A stretch of DNA of 38,438 nt from Clostridiaceae bacterium (GCA_012839865.1 DUMO01000044.1:1-38438); one strand, 5' to 3'; positions 8,213 to 17,453 are shown, counted from the stretch's first letter. Numbers and translations are program-made. The notes: generated from the letters alone by a model not told the origin.

Positions 8213-9595
8213 CTATGCTGCATAAAGGTTAATGGTGCGTATCATCAGAAAGCTAATAAACCTTGCAGGGTAAATTGCCATTATTATATAAATCAGGCAG
8301 TAGGAGGGTGCAAGGAGCCTGGGATAATCTCCGTAGGAAAAGAATGCGGCAATGGCATAATGATAAAGTACTGCTGCAACTATTAAAATGAAAGGGAACA
8401 TTTTTTCTTTGGTTGATTTGCCTGCAAAAAATATCAGATAGATACACTCAAGAACTGACAGAAGTATCAACGGATAAAGGTTTTCAAAATAATCCGTTAT
8501 TTTTTTTATCTCTGTCAGGAGTTTGCTCTTGTTTTCCGAATTTGCCAGGGCATTTACAGCGATATAGTCCTTAAAGGGATTTTCCTGTATTAATTGAAAT
8601 GTCAAACCCGTACTTTTTATCATAAACTCAAAAGGATGCCCAAGAATAATTTTCTTTGCATATTTTCCAGCTTTCTCATAGTGATTTTCCCTGTACCCGT
8701 ATTTGCCAACAAAGTTCCAGGGTTCGGGGAATTTTCCATCCACTATGAGCCATTGGTTTTCGTTGTTCATGGCTTTTTCCACGTCAGCTTCAAGTTCAGG
8801 TATGTATTTTGCCATATCATATTGCATTACCTTTCCAAGCAAATTGACATTTCCAACAGAAGAAAACCCAAAATAACCGGTTTGAGCATAATGGAGCCCT
8901 GAGTACAGGAAGATGCTCCCATATATGATTGAGATGCATAAAATGAGTGGTTTTAACAAGTTTTTAATTTGTATGTCCTTTAGCAACAAGTACCTGACAG
9001 CAACCAGTACCGGTATGACAAGTGGGAATAAAAGAAAAAAGGGCTTTGTATATATTGCGGTAAAAGTCCAGAAGAATGAGAAGTAGAGATACTTATTCAC
9101 TTTACGGTTGAAAAATAAAACAAGATTATAGATTATTGAAGTCGCAAAAAGGATTGAAAAATTCTCGGAAAGCAAAACCAAGTCCCAATTGTAAATGGAA
9201 AAACCAATTGCGCACATAAATGAAACAATATATGACATGGTACGGTTTTTAAAAGCTTCATGCACCAGTTTGAATATTATCACAACATTTGCAAGGCCAA
9301 TCAATGATTGCAGGTAAGGCATAACCCGGCTTAAATTTGCCCATCCGTATTTAGTACCCATCAGCATGATTCCCAGGGGATAAACCGGAGGCCTGTATTC
9401 ACTAAGCCCCAGATGGTAGTACAAACTCATTGCGCAATCCAGGTAAGTCGGGGTATCGCTGACTTCTATTGCTTTGCCCAGGGATTTGTAGAGAAGTATT
9501 CTTATTCCTGCCCCCGATGCCATAATTGCTGCCATAATAAAGTTATGCAAGATACGCTTTTTTATATCTGTGCTTTCCTTCTTGTATTTAGTCAT
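8213..9595 (-). CDS. GT-C-type membrane glycosyltransferase-like protein
   Basis: This 460-aa polytopic protein has about ten hydrophobic helices. The topology and signature resemble lipid-phosphate-sugar-dependent glycosyltransferases of the GT39/ArnT superfamily. A short cytoplasmic N-terminus and first helix (residues about 15-35) are followed by an acidic extracytoplasmic loop, SDTPTYLDCAMSLYYH (about 46-61), where the catalytic Asp usually sits. EYRPPVYPLGIMLMG and LVLLSENFSILFAT follow. The C-terminal part has a soluble loop (about 255-330) and further helices. The ATG has GAGG eight bases upstream. It is divergent from the patatin-like gene. No partner glycosylation genes lie nearby, so donor and acceptor are unknown. 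Its 3' end is 21 bases from repeat A. Confidence 0.65.
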   Translation of the reverse strand: MTKYKKESTDIKKRILHNFIMAAIMASGAGIRILLYKSLGKAIEVSDTPTYLDCAMSLYYHLGLSEYRPPVYPLGIMLMGTKYGWANLSRVMPYLQSLIGLANVVIIFKLVHEAFKNRTMSYIVSFMCAIGFSIYNWDLVLLSENFSILFATSIIYNLVLFFNRKVNKYLYFSFFWTFTAIYTKPFFLLFPLVIPVLVAVRYLLLKDIQIKNLLKPLILCISIIYGSIFLYSGLHYAQTGYFGFSSVGNVNLLGKVMQYDMAKYIPELEADVEKAMNNENQWLIVDGKFPEPWNFVGKYGYRENHYEKAGKYAKKIILGHPFEFMIKSTGLTFQLIQENPFKDYIAVNALANSENKSKLLTEIKKITDYFENLYPLILLSVLECIYLIFFAGKSTKEKMFPFILIVAAVLYHYAIAAFFSYGDYPRLLAPSYCLIYIIMAIYPARFISFLMIRTINLYAA

Positions 9596-9803
9596 CCGAG
9601 AAACCTCGTTTTGGTTTTACTTAAAAGTTTGTATTTTTATTTATAAACAGTTTTATTATTGGGTTAAAGCGCATAAAAATATACAGATTATAGAAACATA
9701 CCCGGAATTTATCACTGTTTTGTTATTTACATAATATATATGAAGTATAAAGCAATGCTGTTACCTTAAGTTTGAAAAAAAATTCCGATGAGGGGTTATG
9801 ATT

Positions 9804-10925
9804 ATGAATTTGCATGGGAACAAGAGTATTAATGTTGTCTTAAGTGGTGGCGGAATTAAAGGTATAGCTTATATTGGTGTGTTTGAGGTCATGGAGGAAA
9901 TGGGGTATATTCCGGTGCATATGGCGGGTGTTTCAGCGGGAGCCCTTGCCGGTGCATTTTTGGCTGCCGGTTATAATACCGGTGAGTTGAGACGTATCAT
10001 GAATGAATTTGATTTCAATAAACTGGATATCTCCAAAATTCCAACAAGAGTTCCGGTGGTCAGCAGGTTTTTTGAATATAACAGAAGCATGATGACAAGC
10101 AGGGAGAAAATCAGGCATTATTTACGCAACGTCGACCAGGCGGCCCATGTCAGATCAGATATTGAATTTGATATTGACAGTATGGCGGGGTACAGGGGAA
10201 GTATATTAAAGAACCTCATAACTTTAAGCAAGGAAGGATTTCTGTATGATGGTGATTTGCTTGAGGACTGGGTTTATACGGTCCTTGCCCGCAGGGGCAT
10301 AAAAACCTTTGGAGACTTAAAGGGAGGAGTGAAAAGCCAGAGCAATCCACAGGGCTACAAAATAAGAATGTCGGCTGTAGATGTAAATCAGGGGAAAATT
10401 ATCGTACTTCCTGATGATATATCCTATTACGGTTTTGAACCGGATAGGCTGGAAGTTGCAAAGGCGGTAAGGATGAGTACCGCAATACCTTTTGTTTTTA
10501 AAGCAGTTGAAATAAAGAAAACAGACAAGAAAACACAAACGCCTCATTATATAGTTGATGGAGGCGTTTTTGACAATTTCCCCATATGGATGGTGACTTC
10601 TTTGACCGGCATCCCTAAAATAGGCTTCAGACTGCATGGAGGAGAGAATAACTTCTTCAGCCTCAATACACCCCTTAAAGTGCTGAAGGCATTGATAGCA
10701 GCAGTTCATGACATTGGTATCCCTTATTTCCCATTGGATAAAGGCTGTGTTGTAAATATTGATGTTTCAAAAGTGTCAACCCTGGATTTCGGTCTGGACG
10801 AGAATGAGAAAAAATACCTGTATAATGCAGGAAAGAATGCTGCCCAAAAGTTTTTCAAAAAATTCGGGTTTTGCATGGAAAATAAAAAAAGGTGCTTTAT
10901 ACAGCGTTTTTTGGGAATAAAATAA
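9804..10925 (+). CDS. Patatin-like phospholipase family protein
   Basis: This 373-aa lipid acyl hydrolase has all patatin hallmarks. The oxyanion-hole motif SGGGIKG is at residues 14-20. The nucleophile motif GVSAG has Ser at residue 44. The catalytic Asp lies in the later DGG of VDGGVFDNFP (about residue 250). The Ser-Asp dyad is therefore intact. No signal peptide is visible, so it is likely cytoplasmic or membrane-peripheral. ATG 9804 is preferred because the AGGGG site lies 8 bases upstream. The ATG at 9798 would leave only 2 bases. The substrate is unknown. It is transcribed away from the glycosyltransferase gene. Confidence 0.9.
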   Translation: MNLHGNKSINVVLSGGGIKGIAYIGVFEVMEEMGYIPVHMAGVSAGALAGAFLAAGYNTGELRRIMNEFDFNKLDISKIPTRVPVVSRFFEYNRSMMTSREKIRHYLRNVDQAAHVRSDIEFDIDSMAGYRGSILKNLITLSKEGFLYDGDLLEDWVYTVLARRGIKTFGDLKGGVKSQSNPQGYKIRMSAVDVNQGKIIVLPDDISYYGFEPDRLEVAKAVRMSTAIPFVFKAVEIKKTDKKTQTPHYIVDGGVFDNFPIWMVTSLTGIPKIGFRLHGGENNFFSLNTPLKVLKALIAAVHDIGIPYFPLDKGCVVNIDVSKVSTLDFGLDENEKKYLYNAGKNAAQKFFKKFGFCMENKKRCFIQRFLGIK

Positions 10926-11072
10926 ATTTCAACATATAGCAGTAAGAAGTCTCCCTCCTCTAAGCCATCTTGCCCACTTAAATGAGAGTGCAGGCGGGAG
11001 TACGCCGCATGCAAAATTCCGGGCTTGCTCCAATATTGATATTTTCAGCAGGATTATGGAAAATTCTGTGCG

Positions 11073-11131
11073 AATGAAATATATGCAGAGCATTACAAAG
11101 CCAATTGTTATTGCTCTGCATGTATTTCATT
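11073..11131. repeat. Intergenic palindromic repeat, copy B (short form)
   Basis: AATGAAATATATGCAGAGCA begins the 59-bp unit. The other half (TTGTTATTGCTCTGCATGTATTTCATT) is its near-perfect reverse complement, with a small AGCC centre. It would form a hairpin of about 26 bp. It lies about 150 bases after the patatin-like gene, and no clear target duplication flanks it. Confidence 0.8.
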
Positions 11132-11189
11132 TATATCAGTTATTTTTCCTGCTGCTATATTAGAGACGGTGTTCAGTAATTAACTGTGA

Positions 11190-11213
11190 AAAAAAATTGC
11201 ATGCAATTTTTTT
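11190..11213. terminator. AT-rich palindrome, possible terminator
   Basis: A7-TTGCATGCAA-T7 is a perfect 24-bp palindrome ending in a T-run, about 265 bases after the patatin-like stop. It could terminate transcription in either direction, though its stem is AT-rich. The rest of the gap 10926-11439 shows no gene, T-box or riboswitch signature. Confidence 0.4.
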
Positions 11214-11439
11214 AGTCTTTCTTTTTTATTTATTATGTATTATTATTTATACTAGCATTATATTACGTTAAGCTTAAGATCGGTATTGCAGCATAATATA
11301 AATAATAATACTGACTGGCATGCATGCTTTTGGGTGTTAGAAGTTTTACATCCAAAAAGACTTTGGGAAATAATCATACCAGGTCTTTATTTGTTGATTG
11401 ATTTCAGATAATTATGTCCCATGGACAGGGGGGGTTGTC

Positions 11440-12939
11440 ATGCAATACGAAAGCACCAGGGGAGGCATTGACCCGGTTTCATCCGCAGAAGCGATAAAAC
11501 TTGGTATTGCACCTGATGGAGGTTTGTTTGTTCCTGCTAAAAAAGTAAAGATTAATGATATTTTTCTTCAAAACCTTATCTCAATGGATTACAGGGAAAG
11601 AGCAATTGAAATACTAAGCTTGTTTCTGGATGATTTCTCCAGGGAGGAAATAGCAGAATGTGTTAACAGCGCATATACTGCAGATAAATTTGATAACAGC
11701 GAAATTGCTCCTTTGTATATATTAAACAACAATGTTTATATGTTGGAACTGTTTCATGGCCCTACATGCGCATTTAAAGACATGGCCCTTCAGCTTTTAC
11801 CCCATTTGTTGGTAAAGGCGGTCAGAAAACTCGGAGAAAAAGATAAAATAGTTATTCTGGTGGCTACATCGGGAGATACAGGCAAAGCTGCCCTTGAGGG
11901 GTTTAAAGATGTAGACGGCACAAGCATAATTGTTTTTTATCCTGATGAGGGGGTAAGCCAGGTTCAAAAAATGCAAATGGTGACACAGGAAGGGAAGAAT
12001 GTCCATACTGTTGCTGTCAGGGGCAATTTTGACGATACCCAGAACGGTGTAAAGGAAATTTTTACAGATAATGAATTAGTTCATAGAATGCAAAGCAAGG
12101 GCTTGAAGTTTTCATCTGCAAATTCAATAAACTGGGGGCGGCTGGTTCCGCAAATAGTCTACTATTTTTCGGCTTACTGCGACATGGCAGCCAAAGGAGA
12201 AATAAAGCCGGGAGATGAAATCAACATAACAGTTCCCACGGGTAACTTTGGTAATATTCTTGCTGCATATTATGCAAAGGAAATGGGTTTGCCGGTTCGC
12301 CGCCTGATTTGCGCTTCAAATGACAACAATGTCCTGACGGATTTTATCAAGACCGGCACTTACAATAGAAAAAGAGAGTTTAAGAAGACCATATCGCCTT
12401 CCATGGATATTTTGATTTCCAGCAATCTTGAAAGGCTGCTGTATGAAGTGACGAACCACAATTCCGCTTTGGTAAGAAGCTGGATGGAAAGTCTTAAAAA
12501 TACCGGTGAATACACGGTTGATGAAGAAACCAGGAAAAAAATATCTTCCATATTCTGGGCGGATTATACTGACGAGAATGAGACTCTTAATACCATACAG
12601 TGTATTTACGATGAATACCATTACCTGATTGATACCCATACGGCTGTCGGGCTTGATGTGTATGACAAATATGTGATATCTACCAATGATATGTCAAAAA
12701 CCGTCATAGCTTCAACCGCAAGTCCCTTTAAATTTACAGGAAGTGTTGCATTGGCGGTTTTAAGCGAGGATGGCATATCAGGCAGAAACGAATTTGAGCT
12801 TCTTGATGTTCTGGCAAACAAGTGCGGGCTTAAAATACCCGCGCCTTTGAAGGATCTTGACAAAAAACCTGTACTGCACAGGAATGTCTGCCTGAGGACT
12901 GAAATGAAAGTCACAGTTGAGAGGCTTCTTGGGTTTTAG
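11440..12939 (+). CDS. thrC: Threonine synthase
   Basis: This enzyme converts O-phospho-L-homoserine and water to threonine and phosphate, with pyridoxal phosphate. The 499-aa product is the long class of threonine synthase. It has the N-terminal YESTRGG start, the PLP-lysine motif GPTCAFKDMALQ with Lys at residue 113, the phosphate-binding VATSGDTGKAALEG (about 141-154) and VPTGNFGNILAAYYAK (about 266-281). The start is the ATG at 11440 with GGGGGG 6 bases upstream. An in-frame TTG 42 bases earlier lacks a site. It is followed by a likely terminator (12991-13023) and repeat C, so it is probably not in one transcript with hom, although the pathway is shared. No thrB is present nearby. Confidence 0.97.
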   Translation: MQYESTRGGIDPVSSAEAIKLGIAPDGGLFVPAKKVKINDIFLQNLISMDYRERAIEILSLFLDDFSREEIAECVNSAYTADKFDNSEIAPLYILNNNVYMLELFHGPTCAFKDMALQLLPHLLVKAVRKLGEKDKIVILVATSGDTGKAALEGFKDVDGTSIIVFYPDEGVSQVQKMQMVTQEGKNVHTVAVRGNFDDTQNGVKEIFTDNELVHRMQSKGLKFSSANSINWGRLVPQIVYYFSAYCDMAAKGEIKPGDEINITVPTGNFGNILAAYYAKEMGLPVRRLICASNDNNVLTDFIKTGTYNRKREFKKTISPSMDILISSNLERLLYEVTNHNSALVRSWMESLKNTGEYTVDEETRKKISSIFWADYTDENETLNTIQCIYDEYHYLIDTHTAVGLDVYDKYVISTNDMSKTVIASTASPFKFTGSVALAVLSEDGISGRNEFELLDVLANKCGLKIPAPLKDLDKKPVLHRNVCLRTEMKVTVERLLGF

Positions 12940-12990
12940 TGTAATGAAAATTTGTACGGACAAGTTAAAGTTTGAATTCAAAGCTTATGA

Positions 12991-13023
12991 TTAAAAGGAG
13001 GGAAATAAGAACCCTTCTTTTAA
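12991..13023 (+). terminator. Probable intrinsic terminator after thrC
   Basis: TTAAAAGGAGGG pairs with CCCTTCTTTTAA with one mismatch, leaving a 9-base loop. A T-rich end lies inside and after the right arm. It begins about 50 bases after the thrC stop. Confidence 0.5.
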
Positions 13024-13041
13024 TTTAAGTCATGTATAATA

Positions 13042-13175
13042 GTATTTTTGCATGAGGTTCACCTGGTTTTCTAACAAAATAATGCCATTTGTTATTGGAA
13101 AGCCCGGGGGCATTGAGCCCCGCTCGTTTTTGGCTGGATTTGCTTTGCAAAAGCCTTGTTCTGCACACATTTCAT
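13042..13175. repeat. Intergenic repeat, copy C (right half plus GC-rich core)
   Basis: It begins GTATTTTTGCAT and continues ACCTGGTTTTCTAACAAAAT, matching the right arm of copy A. It then carries a core (13107-13154) that starts GGGGCATTGAGCCCCGCTCG and is shared with copy E. It ends TTCTGCACACATTTCAT like the other copies. The left outer arm is missing. It lies between thrC and the ACT-protein promoter. Confidence 0.75.
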
Positions 13176-13270
13176 GTTCATCAGCCGCCATCTTTCTTTC
13201 CGGTTAGGTTTTGCAATATTATGAACTCGCCATAATAGCAATTGGAAAATAAAAAATCGACAAAAACATC

Positions 13271-13299
13271 TTGCACAAATAGCGGATTTATGTTAATAT
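13271..13299 (+). promoter_or_regulatory. Sigma-A-type promoter for the ACT protein-hom unit
   Basis: TTGCAC (13271-13276) and TAATAT (13294-13299) are separated by 17 bases, about 85 bases upstream of the ACT-protein start. Repeat C lies just upstream. This supports separate transcription of hom from thrC. Confidence 0.6.
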
Positions 13300-13384
13300 T
13301 ACACCCAGGAAAAACAGATGTACATGTATCAAAGACAAAACGTTATAGATGTACTTTTATTGTTTTGATATACGGTGGAAAGGA

Positions 13385-13837
13385 ATGAATAGCTGTATGA
13401 AAAAGAACTCCCAATACCTGTTGATTGATACGGCGGTTCTGCCTGATGTTTTTTTAAAGGTAATTGAGGTCAAAAAAATACTTGGGAAGGGAAATGCAAA
13501 GACTGTGAACGAGGCGGTGCAAATTGTTGGAATAAGCCGGAGTGCCTATTACAAGTACAAAGATTATGTGTATCCCTTTTATGATGCTACAACACGCCAG
13601 GTTGTGACCCTTTTCTTTGTACTTGAAGATTTTTCGGGCATACTTTCAAAAATAATCAATAGAATTGCCGCTGCAAATGCGAATATTTTAACTATTAATC
13701 AGAACATACCTATTAATGATCTTGCTGATGTAACCATTTCCATAGAAACCCATGGCATGACAAAAAGTGTAAGGGAGTTAATGGATGAAATAAGTGAAAT
13801 TGATGGTGTTAAAAGACATGAAATTCTAGCGCGCTAA
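13385..13837 (+). CDS. ACT domain-containing protein, PheB-like
   Basis: This 150-aa protein has an N-terminal helical part with a short DNA-binding-like segment (NEAVQIVGISRSAYYKYKDYVYPFYD, residues about 44-69). A C-terminal ACT domain (about 78-148) follows, with LEDFSGILSKIINRIAAANANILTINQ, the ligand-site loop of amino-acid-binding ACT domains. The family (PheB/UPF0735) is often found beside homoserine dehydrogenase or phenylalanine genes and is thought to be a regulator. The start is uncertain: ATG 13385 follows GGTGG by 6 bases, while ATG 13397 (MKKNSQY) fits the usual family start but has GGAAAGGA 12 bases away. hom starts 24 bases after its stop, so the two form an operon. Threonine or another aspartate-family amino acid is a plausible ligand by context. 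Confidence 0.88.
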   Translation: MNSCMKKNSQYLLIDTAVLPDVFLKVIEVKKILGKGNAKTVNEAVQIVGISRSAYYKYKDYVYPFYDATTRQVVTLFFVLEDFSGILSKIINRIAAANANILTINQNIPINDLADVTISIETHGMTKSVRELMDEISEIDGVKRHEILAR

Positions 13838-13861
13838 TTACAGTTTATTGGAGGTAATAAT

Positions 13862-15133
13862 ATGGCGAATGTTGCTATTTTAGGATATGGAGTAGTAGGT
13901 TCCGGAGTGGCTGAAGTGATAAGAAGAAATGCACAAGCAATTAAAAGCCGCTCAGGAGCTGATATAAATCTTTTGAAGATTCTTGATATAAGGGATTTCC
14001 CCGAAAGCCCGGACAGAGGTTTGTTTACAAAGAATGCCGATGAAATATTCGAGAATGAAAAAATAGATATTGTTGTTGAAACTATTGGCGGAACAGGGGC
14101 TGCATATGAGTTTGTAAAAAGGGCTTTAAAAAAAGGAAAACATGTTGTTACGTCAAACAAGGAACTCGTGTCTTCTTTTGGGCCTCAATTGTTGGAAATG
14201 GCTGAAAAAATGCATGTGAACTTTCTTTTTGAAGCATGTGTTGGCGGGGGAATTCCAATTATCAGACCACTTAATCAATGCCTGGCCGCAAATGAGATAG
14301 CCGGTATATCAGGAATACTCAACGGAACCACAAACTATATTCTGACACGCATGAGAAGGGAAGGCACCGACTTTAATGTCGCACTTAAAGATGCTCAGTT
14401 AAAGGGTTACGCCGAGGCCGATCCCACCAATGATATCGACGGGTACGATACCGCACGTAAAATAGCAATACTGTCTTCCATTGCATATAATGAATTTGTT
14501 GATGCAAAGAAAATCCATATTGAAGGGATAAGAGGAATTAGCCATGAGGATATGCAATATGCAGATAAAATGGATTGTGTCATTAAACTGATTGGATTAA
14601 GCAAAAAAGTCGAAGATAAAATATTGGCAATGGTCAGCCCGTTCCTGGTAAGCAAATCAAATCCTCTTGCAAGTGTGGAGAATGAGTTTAACGCAATTAT
14701 GGTAAAGGGAAATGCTGTTGATGAATTGATGTTCTATGGCAAGGGGGCCGGCAAGATGCCAACGGCCAGTGCAGTCACCGCAGATATTATTGAAATAGCC
14801 AGAAATGAGAAAAGAAACGGTAAAAAGGTATGGCATGTAGGGGATAATGATATTCTCCTGAAACCAGACGATGTCGAACTGAAATTTTTTGTGAGGTTGG
14901 AAGTGAGTGACAAGCTTGAAGCCATGAACCTTGCATCAAGAATTATCGGAAATATATCAGAAGTATCTCTTGGAGATTCGGAGGTAAAAAACGAAATTGC
15001 TTTCATAACTCCGGTTAAGAAAGAAAAACAATTTAAAGTGGAAATTGAGAAGCTTGCAAAAAACAAAGCAGTGAAGTCAGTAATAAGCAAAATAAGGTTT
15101 TTGAATGGTTCTTTAAACCTCAACGGGCAATAA
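13862..15133 (+). CDS. hom: Homoserine dehydrogenase
   Basis: This enzyme reduces aspartate semialdehyde to homoserine with NAD(P)H, the branch step towards threonine and methionine. The 423-aa product has the usual length for the ACT-containing form. The Rossmann motif GYGVVGSG is at residues 8-15. HVVTSNKELVS (about 94-104) holds the catalytic-region lysine. EACVGGGIPIIRPL (about 123-136) and GILNGTTNYILTRM match the substrate domain. The C-terminal ACT domain (about 345-420) contains KFFVRLEVSDKLEAMNLASRI and suggests feedback by threonine. GGAGGT lies 9 bases before the ATG. It is cotranscribed with the ACT protein. Confidence 0.97.
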   Translation: MANVAILGYGVVGSGVAEVIRRNAQAIKSRSGADINLLKILDIRDFPESPDRGLFTKNADEIFENEKIDIVVETIGGTGAAYEFVKRALKKGKHVVTSNKELVSSFGPQLLEMAEKMHVNFLFEACVGGGIPIIRPLNQCLAANEIAGISGILNGTTNYILTRMRREGTDFNVALKDAQLKGYAEADPTNDIDGYDTARKIAILSSIAYNEFVDAKKIHIEGIRGISHEDMQYADKMDCVIKLIGLSKKVEDKILAMVSPFLVSKSNPLASVENEFNAIMVKGNAVDELMFYGKGAGKMPTASAVTADIIEIARNEKRNGKKVWHVGDNDILLKPDDVELKFFVRLEVSDKLEAMNLASRIIGNISEVSLGDSEVKNEIAFITPVKKEKQFKVEIEKLAKNKAVKSVISKIRFLNGSLNLNGQ

Positions 15134-15251
15134 TTTAAAAGTGAAATAAATCCATGGTGCTGTAAAGACTTATTGTAAATTCATACAAGCACGAATAAAA
15201 ACCATTATTTGTTTAAAAAAATAATGACAGACACTAAATTTGGGTTTATAA

Positions 15252-15279
15252 TATTTTCAATTATAAAAAATTGAAAATA
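15252..15279. other. AT-rich inverted repeat upstream of the aspartate kinase gene
   Basis: TATTTTCAATT and its exact complement AATTGAAAATA (11-bp arms) enclose a 6-base loop, about 120 bases after hom. No T-run follows. It may end the hom transcript weakly, or be a binding site. Confidence 0.45.
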
Positions 15280-15297
15280 CCTTGAAAGCAAAATGTT

Positions 15298-15309
15298 TGA
15301 AGCGCTTCA
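15298..15309. promoter_or_regulatory. Candidate operator upstream of the aspartate kinase gene
   Basis: TGAAGCGCTTCA is a perfect 12-bp palindrome with a central CG, like sites bound by LacI-family proteins and related to catabolite-response elements. It lies about 47 bases before the aspartate kinase start. The regulator is not in view, and chance is possible. Confidence 0.35.
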
Positions 15310-15355
15310 GGAAGCATTCAATCAATCTGGTACAAAAACGGAGGTCTGAAATTTA

Positions 15356-16711
15356 ATGAAGGTATCAAAATTTGGGGGCACTTCGCTGGCAACAGCGGAA
15401 CAGGTAAAAAAGGTATGCAGCATATTACTTTCAGATCCGGAAAGACAAATAGTTGTTGTTTCCGCACCTGGAAAAAGGTATAAGGATGATATAAAGGTTA
15501 CGGATTTGCTGATAAAATGTGCACAGGCAAGACTGTCGGGCGGCTCTGCGGCTGATGAAATTGAAACTATTGTTGACAGATATAAGGAAATTGCAACCGG
15601 GCTGGGTCTTGGCTGCGGCATTATTGATACAATCAGAAATGATTTGAACATGCGCATTAATGAAGACATCAGCGATGAGAATCAGTTTCTTGACTTACTG
15701 AAAGCTGCAGGTGAGGATAATTGTGCAAAACTGGTTGCAGAGTACCTTATATCAATAGGGAAAAAGGCAGTTTATGTTAATCCCAGGGAAGCCGGATTGA
15801 TCTTAAGCATGGATTATGGTAATGCCCGCGCCTTACCGGAATCTTATGACAATTTGAAAAGATTAAAAGACCTGGATGGAATTAAAGTATTTCCGGGCTT
15901 TTTCGGATATTCACCGGAAGGAAAGGTAGTCACATTCTCAAGAGGAGGTTCCGATATTACAGGAGCCATATTGGCAGCAGCGGTTCAGGCCGATGTATAT
16001 GAGAACTTTACCGACGTTGACTCGGTCTATGTGGCAGACCCTCGCATTATAGAAAATCCGAAGGCAATACATGAGCTTACTTACAGGGAAATGAGGGAGT
16101 TGTCCTATGCAGGATTTTGGGTTCTGCATGAAGAAGCCCTTGAACCTGTTTACAGGACAGGGATACCTGTGCATATAAAAAATACGAATAATGTAGCATC
16201 CCCGGGCACAAGAATAGTTACCGAAAGAAAAATCACAAACGGTCCTGTTGCAGGAATTGCATGTGAAAAAGGTTTTTGCAGCATTAATGTCAGCAAATAT
16301 ATGATGAACAGGGAAATTGGTTTTGGACGCAAGGTTCTGCACATGCTCGAGGATGAGGGAATTTCCTTTGAACATATGCCGTCAGGCATTGACAATATTT
16401 CTATTTTAATTAAGGAAGCAAAATTTAACGAACAAGTTGAAGAGAGGGTTTTCAACAGAATAAGAAACGAGCTCCATGTCGACGATGTCCATACCCAAAG
16501 AAGTTTAAGTGTGATAGTAGTAGTCGGTGAAGGAATGGCCCAGACAGTGGGGGTTGCAGGAAGAGCAACCACAGCCCTTGCCAGGAGCAATGTTAATATT
16601 GAAATGATGAATCAGGGTGCATCAGAGGTCAGCATGGTTTTCGGCATAAAGGCAGTTGATTCGGAAAAAGCGGTCCGAGCCCTTTATAATGAGTTTTTCG
16701 GGCAGGCATAG
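15356..16711 (+). CDS. Aspartate kinase
   Basis: This enzyme phosphorylates L-aspartate with ATP, the first step of the lysine, threonine and methionine pathways. The 451-aa monofunctional enzyme begins with the KFGGTS motif (residues 4-9). FSRGGSDITGAILAAAV (about 195-211) and the following ENFTDVDSVYVADPR match the kinase active site. Two ACT domains lie at the C-terminus (about 300-375 and 380-450); the second contains GVAGRATTALARSNVNIEMMNQGASEVS, split here by length only. These ACT domains normally bind lysine or threonine as feedback inhibitors. GGAGG lies about 12 bases before the ATG. The 222-base gap before it holds an inverted repeat and a 12-bp palindrome. No lysine riboswitch signature was seen. 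Confidence 0.96.
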   Translation: MKVSKFGGTSLATAEQVKKVCSILLSDPERQIVVVSAPGKRYKDDIKVTDLLIKCAQARLSGGSAADEIETIVDRYKEIATGLGLGCGIIDTIRNDLNMRINEDISDENQFLDLLKAAGEDNCAKLVAEYLISIGKKAVYVNPREAGLILSMDYGNARALPESYDNLKRLKDLDGIKVFPGFFGYSPEGKVVTFSRGGSDITGAILAAAVQADVYENFTDVDSVYVADPRIIENPKAIHELTYREMRELSYAGFWVLHEEALEPVYRTGIPVHIKNTNNVASPGTRIVTERKITNGPVAGIACEKGFCSINVSKYMMNREIGFGRKVLHMLEDEGISFEHMPSGIDNISILIKEAKFNEQVEERVFNRIRNELHVDDVHTQRSLSVIVVVGEGMAQTVGVAGRATTALARSNVNIEMMNQGASEVSMVFGIKAVDSEKAVRALYNEFFGQA

Positions 16712-16806
16712 TCACTGTATATCTTTTTATAATCAACAGTATCACTGATACTGCACAAAAGCCTTGGAAGAAATCGCATAAAAAACGGAGGGTAACAGAA
16801 GCTGAA

Positions 16807-17340
16807 ATGGAAAGGATATCTACCAGGAAAATAGTAATTAACGGACTATTCATAGCCCTTGTATTTATTGCAACTTACTTTACAAAGATTCATGCGCTGG
16901 TTCCACCTCCTGGTTACATTAATCTGGGTGATGCCATCATAATGATTACAGCAATTTTGCTTGGGCAAAAAAGCGGTTTTCTTGCCGGTTCATTGGGCTC
17001 GGCATTTGCAGATATAATGGCGGGAGCAGTGATTTATGCACCGGTTACCTTTGTAGTAAAGGGAATAGAAGGTTACGTTACAGGCAGAATTGCAAACAGC
17101 AGCAAAAAACAGTTTATGAAAATCATTGCCGTACTGGTTGGAGCATTGATTATTCCTCTGGGATATTTTGTGTGTGAATTGTATTTCCTGAGGATATTTG
17201 ACAACAGCACATTTGGATATACATATGCCATAGCCGGCCTGCCGGGGAATACAATTCAGGGACTTGCAAATGCAGTATTGGCATATCTCTTGTCCATCCT
17301 GCTGGCACATTCGGGAATACGGAATCATATTTCAGATTAA
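16807..17340 (+). CDS. ECF transporter S component
   Basis: This 177-aa membrane protein has about five or six helices and begins with STRKIVINGLFIALVFIATYF, the N-terminal pattern of ECF substrate-binding S components. PPPGYINLGDAIIMITAILLGQKSGFLAGSLGSAFADIM (residues about 36-74, in two blocks) is the loop and helix typical of the family that includes riboflavin and related transporters. S components bind a vitamin or similar small molecule and share an energising EcfAA'T module encoded elsewhere. The substrate cannot be read from the sequence, and no riboswitch was seen upstream. ATG 16807 has GGAGGG 14 bases upstream, a long spacing, but no better in-frame start exists. It lies 95 bases after the aspartate kinase gene. 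Confidence 0.85.
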   Translation: MERISTRKIVINGLFIALVFIATYFTKIHALVPPPGYINLGDAIIMITAILLGQKSGFLAGSLGSAFADIMAGAVIYAPVTFVVKGIEGYVTGRIANSSKKQFMKIIAVLVGALIIPLGYFVCELYFLRIFDNSTFGYTYAIAGLPGNTIQGLANAVLAYLLSILLAHSGIRNHISD

Positions 17341-17453
17341 AATGTTTGCGGGAAATAAATGTGGATTGGCCTTTAATTAACATGCATGGTTTTGTTTTAA
17401 GGCTCAGTTGCCTTTGGAAGAAATTATAAAGTTCGTGGAGGTAATATTATTTT

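Noticed and set aside
8594-8902. Signal-peptide-like frame inside the minus-strand glycosyltransferase gene
   Set aside because: It is antisense to a well-supported membrane protein; hydrophobic helices often give such mirror frames.
10926-11439. T-box or threonine leader upstream of thrC
   Set aside because: No T-box motif (AGGGTGGNACCGCG) or run of Thr/Ile codons was seen; the gap holds a repeat and an AT palindrome only.
15134-15355. Lysine riboswitch upstream of the aspartate kinase gene
   Set aside because: The leader is short, AT-rich and lacks the conserved multi-helix junction sequence.
16150-16590. 146-codon minus-strand frame inside the aspartate kinase gene
   Set aside because: It is the antisense shadow of a conserved gene with intact motifs.
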